From an uncultured Bacteroidota bacterium (GTDB lineage Bacteria > Bacteroidota > Bacteroidia > Flavobacteriales > Flavobacteriaceae), in assembly GCA_902597545.1 (NCBI GenBank), contig CACJYD010000006.1, positions 16,224-80,223 of the forward strand: 64,000 nt of DNA, in the 5' to 3' direction. Below the pieces are notes generated by a model. The model was not told the origin of the DNA, did no database searches, and saw nothing but the letters and a program-made list of their open reading frames with translations. Shown here one piece after another: positions 19,272 through 27,277 of this stretch; within the stretch, counting starts at the first letter, position 1, and every line of letters starts with the position of its first letter. A program made the translations under genes and the position numbers.

Positions 19272-20225
19272 CTATTCATTAAAAATTCCCATCCCAGTAA
19301 ATCTTTCTAATCTTTGATCGAGTAAATCTTTAATTTTTTTCTTTTTTAAATCTTGATATGTCGACAATATTTCTTTTTTGACAGTATTAAAAATCTTTTC
19401 TCGATTTTGATGTGCTCCACCTAAAGGCTCTTTAATTATCTTATCAATTAATTTATTTTCTTTCATGTCACTTGGAGTTAATTTTAAAACATTAGCAGCC
19501 TCTTCTTTATAATCCCAACTTCTCCATAAAATAGACGAGCAAGATTCAGGTGAAATTACAGAGTACCAGGTGTTTTCAAGCATCATAATTTTGTCTCCAA
19601 TACCAATACCTAGAGCTCCACCTGAGGCGCCTTCACCAATAACAATAACAATAATTTGAGTTTTAATGTTAAACATCTCATATAGATTTCTTGCAATTGC
19701 CTCTGCTTGACCTCTTTCCTCTGCCTCAATACCAGGATATGCACCTGGCGTGTCAATCATAGTAACAATAGGAATATTAAACTTTTCAGCTAATTTCATT
19801 AATCTTAAAGCTTTTCTATAGCCTTCTGGGTTAGCCATACCAAAGTTTCTATATTGTCTAGTTTTTATATTATTTCCTTTCTGCTGACCAATGAACATGA
19901 ACGTTTGATTATCAATTTTACCCAAACCTCCAATCATAGCTTTATCGTCGGAAATATTTCTATCCCCGTGAAGCTCCAAAAAATTATTTTCAGTTATAAA
20001 ATTTAAGTAGTCAAGTGTATAAGGTCTGGATGGATGTCTTGATAATTGAACTCTTTGCCATGGTGTAATATTTGAATAAATTTCCTTTTTTTTGGCTTCT
20101 ATTTTTTCCTTGAGCTTTCTTGAAGTATCTCTAACATCAACTTTACTTTCATCACCTATCTCATTACATTTTTCTAGTTGATCTTTTAATTCTTTTAATG
20201 GCAATTCAAAGTCTAAATACTCCAT
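19272..20225 (-). CDS. accA: acetyl-CoA carboxylase carboxyltransferase alpha subunit
   Basis: Transfers the carboxyl group from biotin to acetyl-CoA for fatty-acid synthesis, with AccD. 317 residues, normal length. Begins with [17 protein letters not shown]; family segments are [60 protein letters not shown] and [11 protein letters not shown]. Part of the tgt-lptF/G-accA-dnaB order. A -7 box just upstream may give it its own transcript. Confidence 0.97.
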   Translation of the reverse strand: MEYLDFELPLKELKDQLEKCNEIGDESKVDVRDTSRKLKEKIEAKKKEIYSNITPWQRVQLSRHPSRPYTLDYLNFITENNFLELHGDRNISDDKAMIGGLGKIDNQTFMFIGQQKGNNIKTRQYRNFGMANPEGYRKALRLMKLAEKFNIPIVTMIDTPGAYPGIEAEERGQAEAIARNLYEMFNIKTQIIVIVIGEGASGGALGIGIGDKIMMLENTWYSVISPESCSSILWRSWDYKEEAANVLKLTPSDMKENKLIDKIIKEPLGGAHQNREKIFNTVKKEILSTYQDLKKKKIKDLLDQRLERFTGMGIFNE

Positions 20226-20235
20226 AAAACTTAAT

Positions 20236-20243
20236 CAAATATA
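20236..20243 (-). promoter_or_regulatory. TAnnTTTG -7 box upstream of accA
   Basis: Minus-strand TATATTTG, 11 bases before the accA ATG, in the 38-base spacer after lptF/G. It would give a leader of only about five bases. Confidence 0.5.
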
Positions 20244-20263
20244 CATTTATTAGATATAAAAAA

Positions 20264-21343
20264 TTATTTTTTTGCGATTTTCATTATTTGAATTGTTATC
20301 AGTAAAAAAACAAAATTTGGAGCCCATGCACCTAAAGCAGCATTTAAGTCTGATTTAATAACAAGAACAGAAAAAAACTTATCAAAAAATATAAAAATAA
20401 ATGCTAGTGAAATACCAAATGCGAGATTTAACCCAATACCGCCTCTTCTTTTAAAAGATGAAACTGAAACAGCCAACAAAGTCAAAATAATCACTGAGAA
20501 CGGGATACTTAATCTTCTATTCCTTTCTAATAAATGATCATTCAAAAGTGGCGAACCACTTGCTCTTTCATCTTTTATAAAATCATTTAATTCAAAAAAG
20601 TTTAAGGCCTTAGCTTGATATTTTAAAGAAGATAAGTCGTTAATATTAAAATTAAATATTGTGTCATAAATTCTTCTTGATTCAATAATTTCCAAATCAT
20701 CATTGAAAGTCCGCTTGAAAAAATCTGTTAGTCTATATATACTATCGTTTTCAATCCACCTTATATTTCTAGCAGTTATCTTTTCAAGAAGTTTATTTTC
20801 ATTAAATAACTCATGTGAAAAATTATATGCTTGACTTCTTGTTGGATTAAATGAACTAACATAGATATACTCATTTTCAGAAATTTGTTTATACAAATTA
20901 GATAAATTTCTATCCTTTTTATTTTTACTTAGATACTTATATTGAAATTCATTAAAGCTTTTATTCTTCTCTGGGACTATGAACATACCAGAGATTACTG
21001 AAAAAATAAAAATAATGCTAGCAGAAATAATATAAGGTTTGAGAAATCTATTAAAAGAAATACCAGAGCTGAGTATTGCGGTTATTTCTGAATTACTTGA
21101 GAGCTTTGATGTAAACCATATAACCGATAAAAAAACAAAAATTGGAAATAGAAAATAACCATAATACCAAACAAAGTCTGAATAGTATTCAATTATATCA
21201 GTGAATGACAATTCATGTTCTTTAAACTTATCAATTTTTTCAGAAATATCTACTAAAATACCAATGGGGATAAATAGTAAAAACATCATCAAAAAAGTCA
21301 TTAAAAACTTTTTGATTATATATAAATCTAATATCCTTATCAT
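20264..21343 (-). CDS. LptF/LptG-family lipopolysaccharide export permease
   Basis: YjgP/YjgQ-type inner-membrane permease that extracts LPS for transport to the outer membrane with the LptB ATPase. 359 residues: two or three helices in the first 120, a large periplasmic beta-jellyroll region (about 125-260), then three C-terminal helices. MIRILDLYIIKKFLMTF is a typical family start. F versus G cannot be separated from sequence alone. Overlaps tgt by 4 bases (stop/start coupling). Confidence 0.92.
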   Translation of the reverse strand: MIRILDLYIIKKFLMTFLMMFLLFIPIGILVDISEKIDKFKEHELSFTDIIEYYSDFVWYYGYFLFPIFVFLSVIWFTSKLSSNSEITAILSSGISFNRFLKPYIISASIIFIFSVISGMFIVPEKNKSFNEFQYKYLSKNKKDRNLSNLYKQISENEYIYVSSFNPTRSQAYNFSHELFNENKLLEKITARNIRWIENDSIYRLTDFFKRTFNDDLEIIESRRIYDTIFNFNINDLSSLKYQAKALNFFELNDFIKDERASGSPLLNDHLLERNRRLSIPFSVIILTLLAVSVSSFKRRGGIGLNLAFGISLAFIFIFFDKFFSVLVIKSDLNAALGAWAPNFVFLLITIQIMKIAKK

Positions 21344-22470
21344 AATTTATTATCTAAATCCTTTACTATTTTATCCTTCCATTCTAAAAATCTGTCTTCC
21401 CTGATTGCTTTTTTTGACTGTTCAATCAGCCATCTATAAAATCCTAGATTGTGGATAGTTGCAATTTCTTTACCCAAAAATTCATTTATAGAAAACAAAT
21501 GTCTAAGATAAGATTTTGTATAAAGTTTATCTACAAATGTTATTCCATCAGCATCTATTAGGCTATTATCGTATTTCCATTTCTTATTCTTGATATTTAT
21601 TGTTCCATTTTTTGTAAATAACATTCCATTACGTGCGTTTCTGGTTGGCATTACACAATCGAACATATCCACGCCTAGAGCAATATTTTCAATAATATTT
21701 GTGGGTGTTCCTACACCCATTAAATATCTGGGCTTTTCCCATGGTAAAATTGAGCATACTTCATGACACATTTCGTACATTAATTCATGAGGTTCTCCAA
21801 CTGAAAGACCACCAATTGCATTACCGGGCATATCATGATTAGAAATAATTTCAGCTGATTGCTTTCTTAGGTCAGCATAAATACTTCCCTGAACAATAGG
21901 AAACAAGAATTGATTATACTCATATTTTGAACTAGTTGATTTAAATCTATTGATGCATCTGACTAACCATTCATGAGTCAAGTCCATAGATTTTCTAGCA
22001 TATTTTTTATCACAAGGATAGGGCGTACATTCATCAAACGCCATCACAACATCTGCCCCAATGTTTCTTTGAATATCAATTGCTTTTTCAGGGCTAAAAA
22101 AATGATAAGAACCGTCAATGTGAGATTTAAAATTAACTCCATCGCTATTGATTTTTCTGTTTGATGATAAAGAATATACTTGGTAGCCACCACTATCAGT
22201 TAAAATATTATTATTCCAACTCATGAACTTATGAATTCCACCAGCCTTAATAATTGTATTTTCACCTGGCCTTAGATATAAATGATATGTGTTAGATAAA
22301 AGTACTTTAGGAGAAATATTTTCAATTAAATCTTTATTATGAACACCTTTAATAGCAGCAGAAGTAGCCACGGGCATAAAAATTGGAGTTTCAAAAGTAC
22401 CATGATCTGTTGTAATTTTACCTAATCTAGCTGAGGAATTGGAATCCTTCTTTAATAACTCAAATTTCAT
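21340..22470 (-). CDS. tgt: queuine tRNA-ribosyltransferase (tRNA-guanine transglycosylase), zinc-site variant
   Basis: Exchanges guanine 34 of GUN-anticodon tRNAs for the queuosine precursor. 376 residues. Catalytic Asp92 lies in TDSGGYQ, the nucleophile is Asp271 in DMFDCVMPTRNARNG, and GGLSVGE at 220-226 binds substrate. The usual CxCxxC zinc knuckle is gone: the aligned positions are Gly309, Thr311 and Asp314, while the fourth ligand His340 (TIHN) remains. The rest of the fold is intact, so this looks like a zinc-free family variant rather than a broken gene. First gene of tgt-lptF/G-accA-dnaB, with a -7 box immediately upstream. Confidence 0.96.
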   Translation of the reverse strand: MKFELLKKDSNSSARLGKITTDHGTFETPIFMPVATSAAIKGVHNKDLIENISPKVLLSNTYHLYLRPGENTIIKAGGIHKFMSWNNNILTDSGGYQVYSLSSNRKINSDGVNFKSHIDGSYHFFSPEKAIDIQRNIGADVVMAFDECTPYPCDKKYARKSMDLTHEWLVRCINRFKSTSSKYEYNQFLFPIVQGSIYADLRKQSAEIISNHDMPGNAIGGLSVGEPHELMYEMCHEVCSILPWEKPRYLMGVGTPTNIIENIALGVDMFDCVMPTRNARNGMLFTKNGTINIKNKKWKYDNSLIDADGITFVDKLYTKSYLRHLFSINEFLGKEIATIHNLGFYRWLIEQSKKAIREDRFLEWKDKIVKDLDNKL

Positions 22471-22476
22471 TTAAGT

Positions 22477-22484
22477 CAAATATA
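22477..22484 (-). promoter_or_regulatory. TAnnTTTG -7 box immediately upstream of tgt
   Basis: Minus-strand TATATTTG whose last base is 7 bases from the tgt ATG, so the transcript may be leaderless or nearly so. Confidence 0.65.
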
Positions 22485-22536
22485 ATTTATATAAATATTA
22501 GAAATTAGTTTCTTGTTGATTAATTAACCGTTATAG

Positions 22537-22558
22537 TTGATAAGTTTAAGTTTATCAA
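22537..22558. repeat. inverted repeat between the tgt and transketolase promoters
   Basis: TTGATAA and TTATCAA, 7-base arms with an 8-base spacer, between the divergent -7 boxes. Could be an operator or a chance A/T palindrome. Confidence 0.35.
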
Positions 22559-22582
22559 TAATCATAAAAAATATATTAATTA

Positions 22583-22590
22583 TAATTTTG
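22583..22590 (+). promoter_or_regulatory. TAnnTTTG -7 box immediately upstream of transketolase
   Basis: TAATTTTG ending 6 bases before the ATG of the transketolase N-terminal subunit gene; predicts a near-leaderless mRNA. A chance match in A/T-rich DNA is possible. Confidence 0.45.
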
Positions 22591-22595
22591 ATTAT

Positions 22596-23432
22596 ATGCC
22601 TAATCTTAGTGATATTGTTGTACAAGTCAGGAGAGATATTTTAAGGATGGTACATCAGGTAAACTCAGGACATCCAGGTGGTTCACTTGGATGCACCGAA
22701 TTTATGGTTACCCTCTACTTTAAGATAATGAACATAAACAAAAAGTTTACCATGGACGGCAAAAATGAAGATCTCTTTTTTCTTTCCAATGGGCATATTT
22801 CACCTGTATTTTATAGTGTATTAGCAAGAGTTGGTTATTTCCCAGTTTCTGAGTTGAAGACTTTTAGAAAAATAAATTCTAGATTACAAGGTCATCCTAC
22901 GACTCATGAAGGACTTCCAGGTGTTAGAATTGCAAGTGGATCATTAGGACAAGGGTTTTCTGTAGCAGTTGGTGCAGCAATTACAAAAAAATTAAATAAA
23001 GAACGGCATATTGTTTATAGTCTGCATGGGGACGGAGAGCTACAAGAAGGGCAAAACTGGGAAGCAATTATGTATGCATCTGCAAATAAAATAGATAATA
23101 TCATTTGTACTATTGACAATAATAGCAAACAAATTGATGGTGATTTAAAAGATGTTTTGGATATGGGTTGTTTAAAAACAAAATTCGAGGCATTTGGATG
23201 GATTGTATTAAATATTGAAAATGGCAATAATTTGATTGAAATTGAAACTAAATTACATGAGGCTAAAAGTCTATGTTTTAAGGGAAAACCAATTATTATA
23301 ATTATGAAAACTGAGATGGGAAATGGCGTCGATTTCATGATGGGAACTCATAAATGGCATGGAGTTGCTCCAAACGATGAACAACTTGAATTAGCCCTAA
23401 ATCAAAATCCTGCAACCTTAGGAGATTATTAG
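22596..23432 (+). CDS. transketolase, N-terminal (TPP-binding) subunit
   Basis: Half of a split transketolase of the pentose phosphate pathway. 278 residues with the thiamine diphosphate-binding domain: NSGHPGGSLGCTEFM near the N-terminus, HPTTHEGLPGVRIASGSLGQG, and the TPP/metal motif from GDGELQEGQNWEA to DNN. The C-terminal segment TLGDY ends exactly before the next ATG: stop and start are adjacent with no spacer. Such split forms are common in Bacteroidota and archaea; both halves should form one enzyme. Confidence 0.94.
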   Translation: MPNLSDIVVQVRRDILRMVHQVNSGHPGGSLGCTEFMVTLYFKIMNINKKFTMDGKNEDLFFLSNGHISPVFYSVLARVGYFPVSELKTFRKINSRLQGHPTTHEGLPGVRIASGSLGQGFSVAVGAAITKKLNKERHIVYSLHGDGELQEGQNWEAIMYASANKIDNIICTIDNNSKQIDGDLKDVLDMGCLKTKFEAFGWIVLNIENGNNLIEIETKLHEAKSLCFKGKPIIIIMKTEMGNGVDFMMGTHKWHGVAPNDEQLELALNQNPATLGDY

Positions 23433-24398
23433 ATGAAAAAATTTGTTAATCAAGGGAATAATGATACTAGATCTGGCTTTGGAGCTGGTCTTCTTGAACT
23501 TGGACGTTCAAATAATGAAGTTGTTGCTTTATGTGCAGATTTAACAGGTTCTCTTAAAATGAATGAATTTAAAAAGGAATTCCCTGATAGATTTTTTCAA
23601 GTTGGAATTGCTGAAGCAAATATGATGGGAATTGCTGCTGGAATGACCATTGGAGGTAAAATTCCTTTTACTGGAACTTTTGCAAATTTTTCAACAGGGA
23701 GAGTTTATGATCAAATAAGGCAATCGATAGCTTACTCTGGAAAAAATGTTAAAATTTGTGCATCACATGCTGGTGTAACTTTAGGAGAGGACGGTGCAAC
23801 ACATCAAATTCTTGAAGATATTGGATTAATGAAAATGTTACCAGGTGTGACAGTGATAAATCCTTGCGACTTTAACCAAACCAAAGCTGCAACGATTGCA
23901 ATATGTAATCATATTGGACCTGTGTATTTAAGATTTGGTAGACCAAAAGTTCCAAATTTTACTGATATCAATCAAAATTTTGAGATTGGTAAAGGAATTA
24001 AGTTAATTGACGGAAATGATGTAACTATAGTTGCAACTGGTCATTTAGTTTGGGAAGCAATTGAGGCTTGTGCTCTACTAGAAAATGAAGGTATATCTAC
24101 AGAGCTAATAAACATTCACACAATTAAGCCACTTGACGAAGAAATAATTTTAAATTCAGTTTCAAAAACTAAATGCATTGTTTCAGCAGAGGAACATAAT
24201 ATTATTGGTGGTTTAGGTGAATCAATTTCTGGACTTTTGGTCAAAAATAATTTAGTACCCATGGAGTTTGTTGGTGTTGAGGATTCGTTTGGTGAATCGG
24301 GTACCCCATCTGAACTTATGAAAAAATATGGGCTTTCTGCGGAGAACATTTACAAAAAATGCAAAAAAGCAATTTCAAGAAAACAATTAGGTGTCTAA
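23433..24398 (+). CDS. transketolase, C-terminal subunit
   Basis: 321 residues holding the pyrimidine-binding and C-terminal domains of transketolase. Key segments: ALCADLTGSLKMNEF, RFFQVGIAEANMMGIAAGM containing the catalytic Glu, SHAGVTLGEDGATHQILEDIGLM, and VYLRFGRPKVP. It begins directly after the N-terminal subunit gene. The downstream beta-barrel gene starts within its last 40 bases in another frame. 1-deoxyxylulose-5-phosphate synthase-like enzymes share this fold, but the split pair and motifs fit transketolase better. Confidence 0.93.
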   Translation: MKKFVNQGNNDTRSGFGAGLLELGRSNNEVVALCADLTGSLKMNEFKKEFPDRFFQVGIAEANMMGIAAGMTIGGKIPFTGTFANFSTGRVYDQIRQSIAYSGKNVKICASHAGVTLGEDGATHQILEDIGLMKMLPGVTVINPCDFNQTKAATIAICNHIGPVYLRFGRPKVPNFTDINQNFEIGKGIKLIDGNDVTIVATGHLVWEAIEACALLENEGISTELINIHTIKPLDEEIILNSVSKTKCIVSAEEHNIIGGLGESISGLLVKNNLVPMEFVGVEDSFGESGTPSELMKKYGLSAENIYKKCKKAISRKQLGV

Positions 24399-25027
24399 TT
24401 ACTTTAAGCACATTAATTTTTTTATTTAACAATAAAGCACTATCTCAAATAGAAATTGGTTTTAAAGGTGGCCTTAGTTTTAATTCTATAAATAACCAAA
24501 GTTTCTTTTTTGAATCAGAAAATATGTCCCACAATGTATTTGAAAAAAACAATGGCTACAGGTTTGGTTTTTACACTAAAATAAAATTAATTAAATCTCT
24601 ATTTGTACAGCCTGAAATATTTTATTCATCTATTAAAAAAAAATATGATCTAACCTTTCCTATAGATCATGAAAATTTTGTAGTTGATGAGTTTAAACAA
24701 AATAAAATTATTTTTCCTGTTCTCTTGGGCATGGATTTATTTGATAGGTTTAGCCTTTTTGTAGGACCAAATTTTAGTGTAAATAACAAAATATTTTTTA
24801 ACGAAAATAACGAAACCATTACACTAGAAAATCTATACGATAGATCAGAAATTTACCTAAATTATGGACTATCAGTAAAATTTAAAAAATTAATAATTGA
24901 TTTTAGGTTCGAAAGAGGTTTTAATGAGAAAGAAATTAAAGTTGTGGATATAATTGTTGATGATGTGAATCAAATTGTTAAATCAAATGGTTTGTTAACA
25001 ATTATTACTTTAGGATATAAATTTTAA
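24359..25027 (+). CDS. outer-membrane beta-barrel protein (PorT-like)
   Basis: 222 residues. A signal peptide (hydrophobic 13-28, ending KALSQ) precedes an eight-strand-like barrel: IEIGFKGGLSFNSI, then repeated amphipathic strands, ending LLTIITLGYKF with a C-terminal Phe. It resembles the Bacteroidota outer-membrane beta-barrel family often called PorT-like; function is unknown. Start ATG overlaps the transketolase gene by 40 bases, and its stop overlaps the convergent FKBP gene by 4. Confidence 0.78.
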   Translation: MQKSNFKKTIRCLITLSTLIFLFNNKALSQIEIGFKGGLSFNSINNQSFFFESENMSHNVFEKNNGYRFGFYTKIKLIKSLFVQPEIFYSSIKKKYDLTFPIDHENFVVDEFKQNKIIFPVLLGMDLFDRFSLFVGPNFSVNNKIFFNENNETITLENLYDRSEIYLNYGLSVKFKKLIIDFRFERGFNEKEIKVVDIIVDDVNQIVKSNGLLTIITLGYKF

Positions 25028-25923
25028 TCATTATCTAAATAATCTGGTGTACCATCCCCATCAGAATCATCTGCAATTCCGTCTCCATTCACGTCATATT
25101 CATCAATTGTTAAAATACCATCACCGTCGTCGTCAGTGTCAAGGTAGTTAGGAAAGCCATCTGAATCAGTATCATCATTATCAAAATTATGATCACCATT
25201 TAAATCCTCAATTATGGTTAGTACTGAATCATTATCATGATCAGTTCTATTTAGAGTCATTAGGTTTACTTGGAAAATGAGTGGAGAATATGGTTGAATA
25301 TTTCCAGTCCCGTTATTATAATAACCTAAACCTGAGGGGAAAATGACAAAACCTATACCAAAATTTAAAAAATCATATGTTCCATTTGGATTAATTCTAA
25401 TCTCACCCCTTTTAATTTTAGGTAGAAACTCCTGAAATCCTCTCACAACATTTTTAGCCTCTAGCCAAACAGGATTTTTTCTTTGATCAAAAACTTTGTT
25501 ATCAAATAAGAAGCCTTTGTATGATACAAAAACAGAATCAGCTACTGTTGGATTTTCGCCTGAGCCTTCTCTTAGAACCTCGTAGTACAATTTATGAACA
25601 ACTACATTATCATCATCATCTTTAACCTCAATGTCTAAAGATTTTACTTGTTCTGAAATAGGAGTTTTATCAATATTATCACCAGCAATTGTGTCAATTA
25701 TCAGTTCAGGGGTTTGATTATTTCCAATATTTTCAAAATCAGTGTAATTATAAAAATGAGTTTCCATAAATTCAATAATGGAATCGTTTTCAGCAATGTA
25801 TTGTGTCTCCAAATCTCTTTTTGGTGCAACATCCGGATCTGAGGATTCTTCTTTCTTACAAGAAGAAAGAAAAGAAATATTGATGCTCAAAAAAAGAATA
25901 ATTAAAAAATTTTTTTTAGACAT
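25024..25923 (-). CDS. FKBP-type peptidyl-prolyl isomerase lipoprotein with Asp-rich C-terminal repeats
   Basis: About 299 residues from the ATG giving MSKKNFLIILFL. The signal peptide ends in the lipobox FLSSC. A polar linker leads to an FKBP domain (about 115-235) with DSVFVSYKGFLFDNKVFD and a terminal strand IFQVNLMTL. The last 70 residues are a string of Asp/Asn/Gly repeats (DTDSDGFPNYLDTDDDGDG and similar) like thrombospondin type 3 calcium-binding repeats. It probably folds or chaperones exported proteins at the periplasmic face of a membrane. The repeat end may bind calcium or tether the protein; that is inference. Confidence 0.85.
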   Translation of the reverse strand: MSKKNFLIILFLSINISFLSSCKKEESSDPDVAPKRDLETQYIAENDSIIEFMETHFYNYTDFENIGNNQTPELIIDTIAGDNIDKTPISEQVKSLDIEVKDDDDNVVVHKLYYEVLREGSGENPTVADSVFVSYKGFLFDNKVFDQRKNPVWLEAKNVVRGFQEFLPKIKRGEIRINPNGTYDFLNFGIGFVIFPSGLGYYNNGTGNIQPYSPLIFQVNLMTLNRTDHDNDSVLTIIEDLNGDHNFDNDDTDSDGFPNYLDTDDDGDGILTIDEYDVNGDGIADDSDGDGTPDYLDND

Positions 25924-25960
25924 ATTTTTTGAAAACATCGGCAAGATACAATTTTCTTAA

Positions 25961-25968
25961 TATTTTTG
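25961..25968 (+). promoter_or_regulatory. TAnnTTTG -7 box upstream of the phosphoribosyltransferase
   Basis: TATTTTTG, 26 bases before the ATG at 25995, in the divergent spacer with the FKBP gene. Confidence 0.5.
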
Positions 25969-25994
25969 TAAGAGTTTTGATAGCTAATTATTAA

Positions 25995-26486
25995 ATGAAA
26001 ACAGAGGTTTTAGATGAAAATCAAATCATGAGAATATGCAATAGATTTGCATTTCAAATTTTAGAAAATTCTGATGATTTTGATGATATTCATTTAATTG
26101 GAATTAAGGAGAAGGGATTTGAAGTTGCCAAAATTATTGAGAATGAGTTAAAATTAATATCTAATAAAAATATTTGCTTAAACTCTATCAAAATCAACAA
26201 AAAAAATCCAAAAGATCCTGTATCATCAGATATTAATTTAAAAACAAAGTATAAAACGATTTTTTTAATTGACGACGTACTGAACACAGGAAAGACCCTA
26301 ACTTATTCATTATCATTTTTATTAAAATTTAATTTTAAAAGCATTAAAACATTGGTTTTAATTGATAGAAATCACAAGGAATTTCCAATTAAAGTCGACT
26401 ACAAAGGAATTTCTTTATCCACAAATATTGATGATAATATTAAATTAGTTAATGATAAAAAGAAATTAAAAGCTGTTCTTTTCTAA
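25995..26486 (+). CDS. type I phosphoribosyltransferase
   Basis: 163 residues with the PRPP-binding loop TIFLIDDVLNTGKTL (about 90-105) and an N-terminal region resembling PyrR and hypoxanthine phosphoribosyltransferases. It likely transfers ribose-5-phosphate to a base, or regulates pyrimidine genes as PyrR does; sequence does not decide. The fold continues to the C-terminus with no disruption. The 3' end overlaps aroK by 21 bases. Confidence 0.85.
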   Translation: MKTEVLDENQIMRICNRFAFQILENSDDFDDIHLIGIKEKGFEVAKIIENELKLISNKNICLNSIKINKKNPKDPVSSDINLKTKYKTIFLIDDVLNTGKTLTYSLSFLLKFNFKSIKTLVLIDRNHKEFPIKVDYKGISLSTNIDDNIKLVNDKKKLKAVLF

Positions 26487-27002
26487 AATTTGCATAATTA
26501 ATTTACAAGTTTTTTTAATATCATTTTCACCACAATCAATTATATATTGTGCCTTTTGATAAAATAAATTACGCTCAAATAAATGTTTGTTTACAAAAAT
26601 TAACATTTCTTGCTCACTTTCTATTGATTTGATTAACGGTCTAGTTTGTTTTCTTTTAAATAATCTCGAAGCTAAGACTTTTGAATCTAAATTTATGTAA
26701 AATGAAAGGTCTGTTTTTTTTTGTATAATTTCCATATTATCGAAGTAACATGGAGTACCACCTCCGAGAGATAAAATAAAAGTACCCTTTTTATCCAATA
26801 TTTTTAATAGTATTTTTCTTTCAATTTCTCTAAATCCAATTTCACCAAAATCATTAAAAAGTTGTGAAATAGTTTTTGAATAATGAGACTCAATTTTTTG
26901 ATCTAAGTCAATAAAATCGATGCTAAGTTTTTTAGAAAGTCTTTTACCTATTTTGGTCTTTCCACAACCCATGTAACCTAAGAGTATTAATGGTGAAGTC
27001 AT
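26466..27002 (-). CDS. aroK: shikimate kinase
   Basis: Phosphorylates shikimate in aromatic amino acid synthesis. 178 residues. Walker A MGCGKTKIG near residue 12, shikimate-binding DLDQKIE (Asp about 34), FREIE, LSLGGGTPCY and the RPLI lid region are all present. Transcribed alone towards the phosphoribosyltransferase; a -7 box sits almost on its start codon. Confidence 0.95.
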   Translation of the reverse strand: MTSPLILLGYMGCGKTKIGKRLSKKLSIDFIDLDQKIESHYSKTISQLFNDFGEIGFREIERKILLKILDKKGTFILSLGGGTPCYFDNMEIIQKKTDLSFYINLDSKVLASRLFKRKQTRPLIKSIESEQEMLIFVNKHLFERNLFYQKAQYIIDCGENDIKKTCKLIMQILEKNSF

Positions 27003-27008
27003 ATTTCA

Positions 27009-27016
27009 CAAATTTA
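27009..27016 (-). promoter_or_regulatory. TAnnTTTG -7 box immediately upstream of aroK
   Basis: Minus-strand TAAATTTG ending 7 bases from the aroK ATG, predicting a leaderless or near-leaderless transcript. Confidence 0.55.
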
Positions 27017-27028
27017 TGAGAAATAATC

Positions 27029-27059
27029 TTTGAAATATATGTTTACGGCCCTATATTTG
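27029..27059 (+). promoter_or_regulatory. promoter of the tRNA-Lys/tRNA-Leu unit (TTTG-N19-TATATTTG)
   Basis: TTTG at 27029-27032 and TATATTTG at 27052-27059 are separated by exactly 19 bases. The -7 box ends 15 bases before tRNA-Lys. Confidence 0.8.
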
Positions 27060-27074
27060 CAAGCGTTTGAAAAA

Positions 27075-27147
27075 GACCTGGTAGCTCAGCTGGTAGAGCA
27101 TCTCCCTTTTAAGGAGAGGGTCCTGGGTTCGAGCCCCAGCCAGGTCA
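27075..27147 (+). tRNA. tRNA-Lys (anticodon TTT)
   Basis: Complete cloverleaf: acceptor GACCTGG with CCAGGTC, D-arm AGCTCAGCTGGTAGAGC, anticodon stem TCTCC/GGAGA around TTT, T-arm GGGTTCGAGCCCC. No encoded CCA. Shares a transcript with tRNA-Leu, 8 bases downstream. Confidence 0.98.
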
Positions 27148-27155
27148 CTACTCTA

Positions 27156-27239
27156 GCGCACGTGGCGGAACTGGTAGACGCGCTAGGTTGAGGGCCTAGT
27201 GGGAAATATCCCTTGGAGGTTCGAGTCCTCTCGTGTGCA
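27156..27239 (+). tRNA. tRNA-Leu (anticodon GAG)
   Basis: Class II tRNA with a long variable arm (GGGAAATATCCC). Acceptor GCGCACG pairs with CGTGTGC; the anticodon stem CTAGG/CCTAG encloses GAG, reading CUU/CUC; T-arm GGTTCGAGTCC. No encoded CCA. crtI begins 38 bases after it. Confidence 0.97.
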
Positions 27240-27277
27240 CTATTCATAAATATAAAAAACACTAACTTATATTTAAA

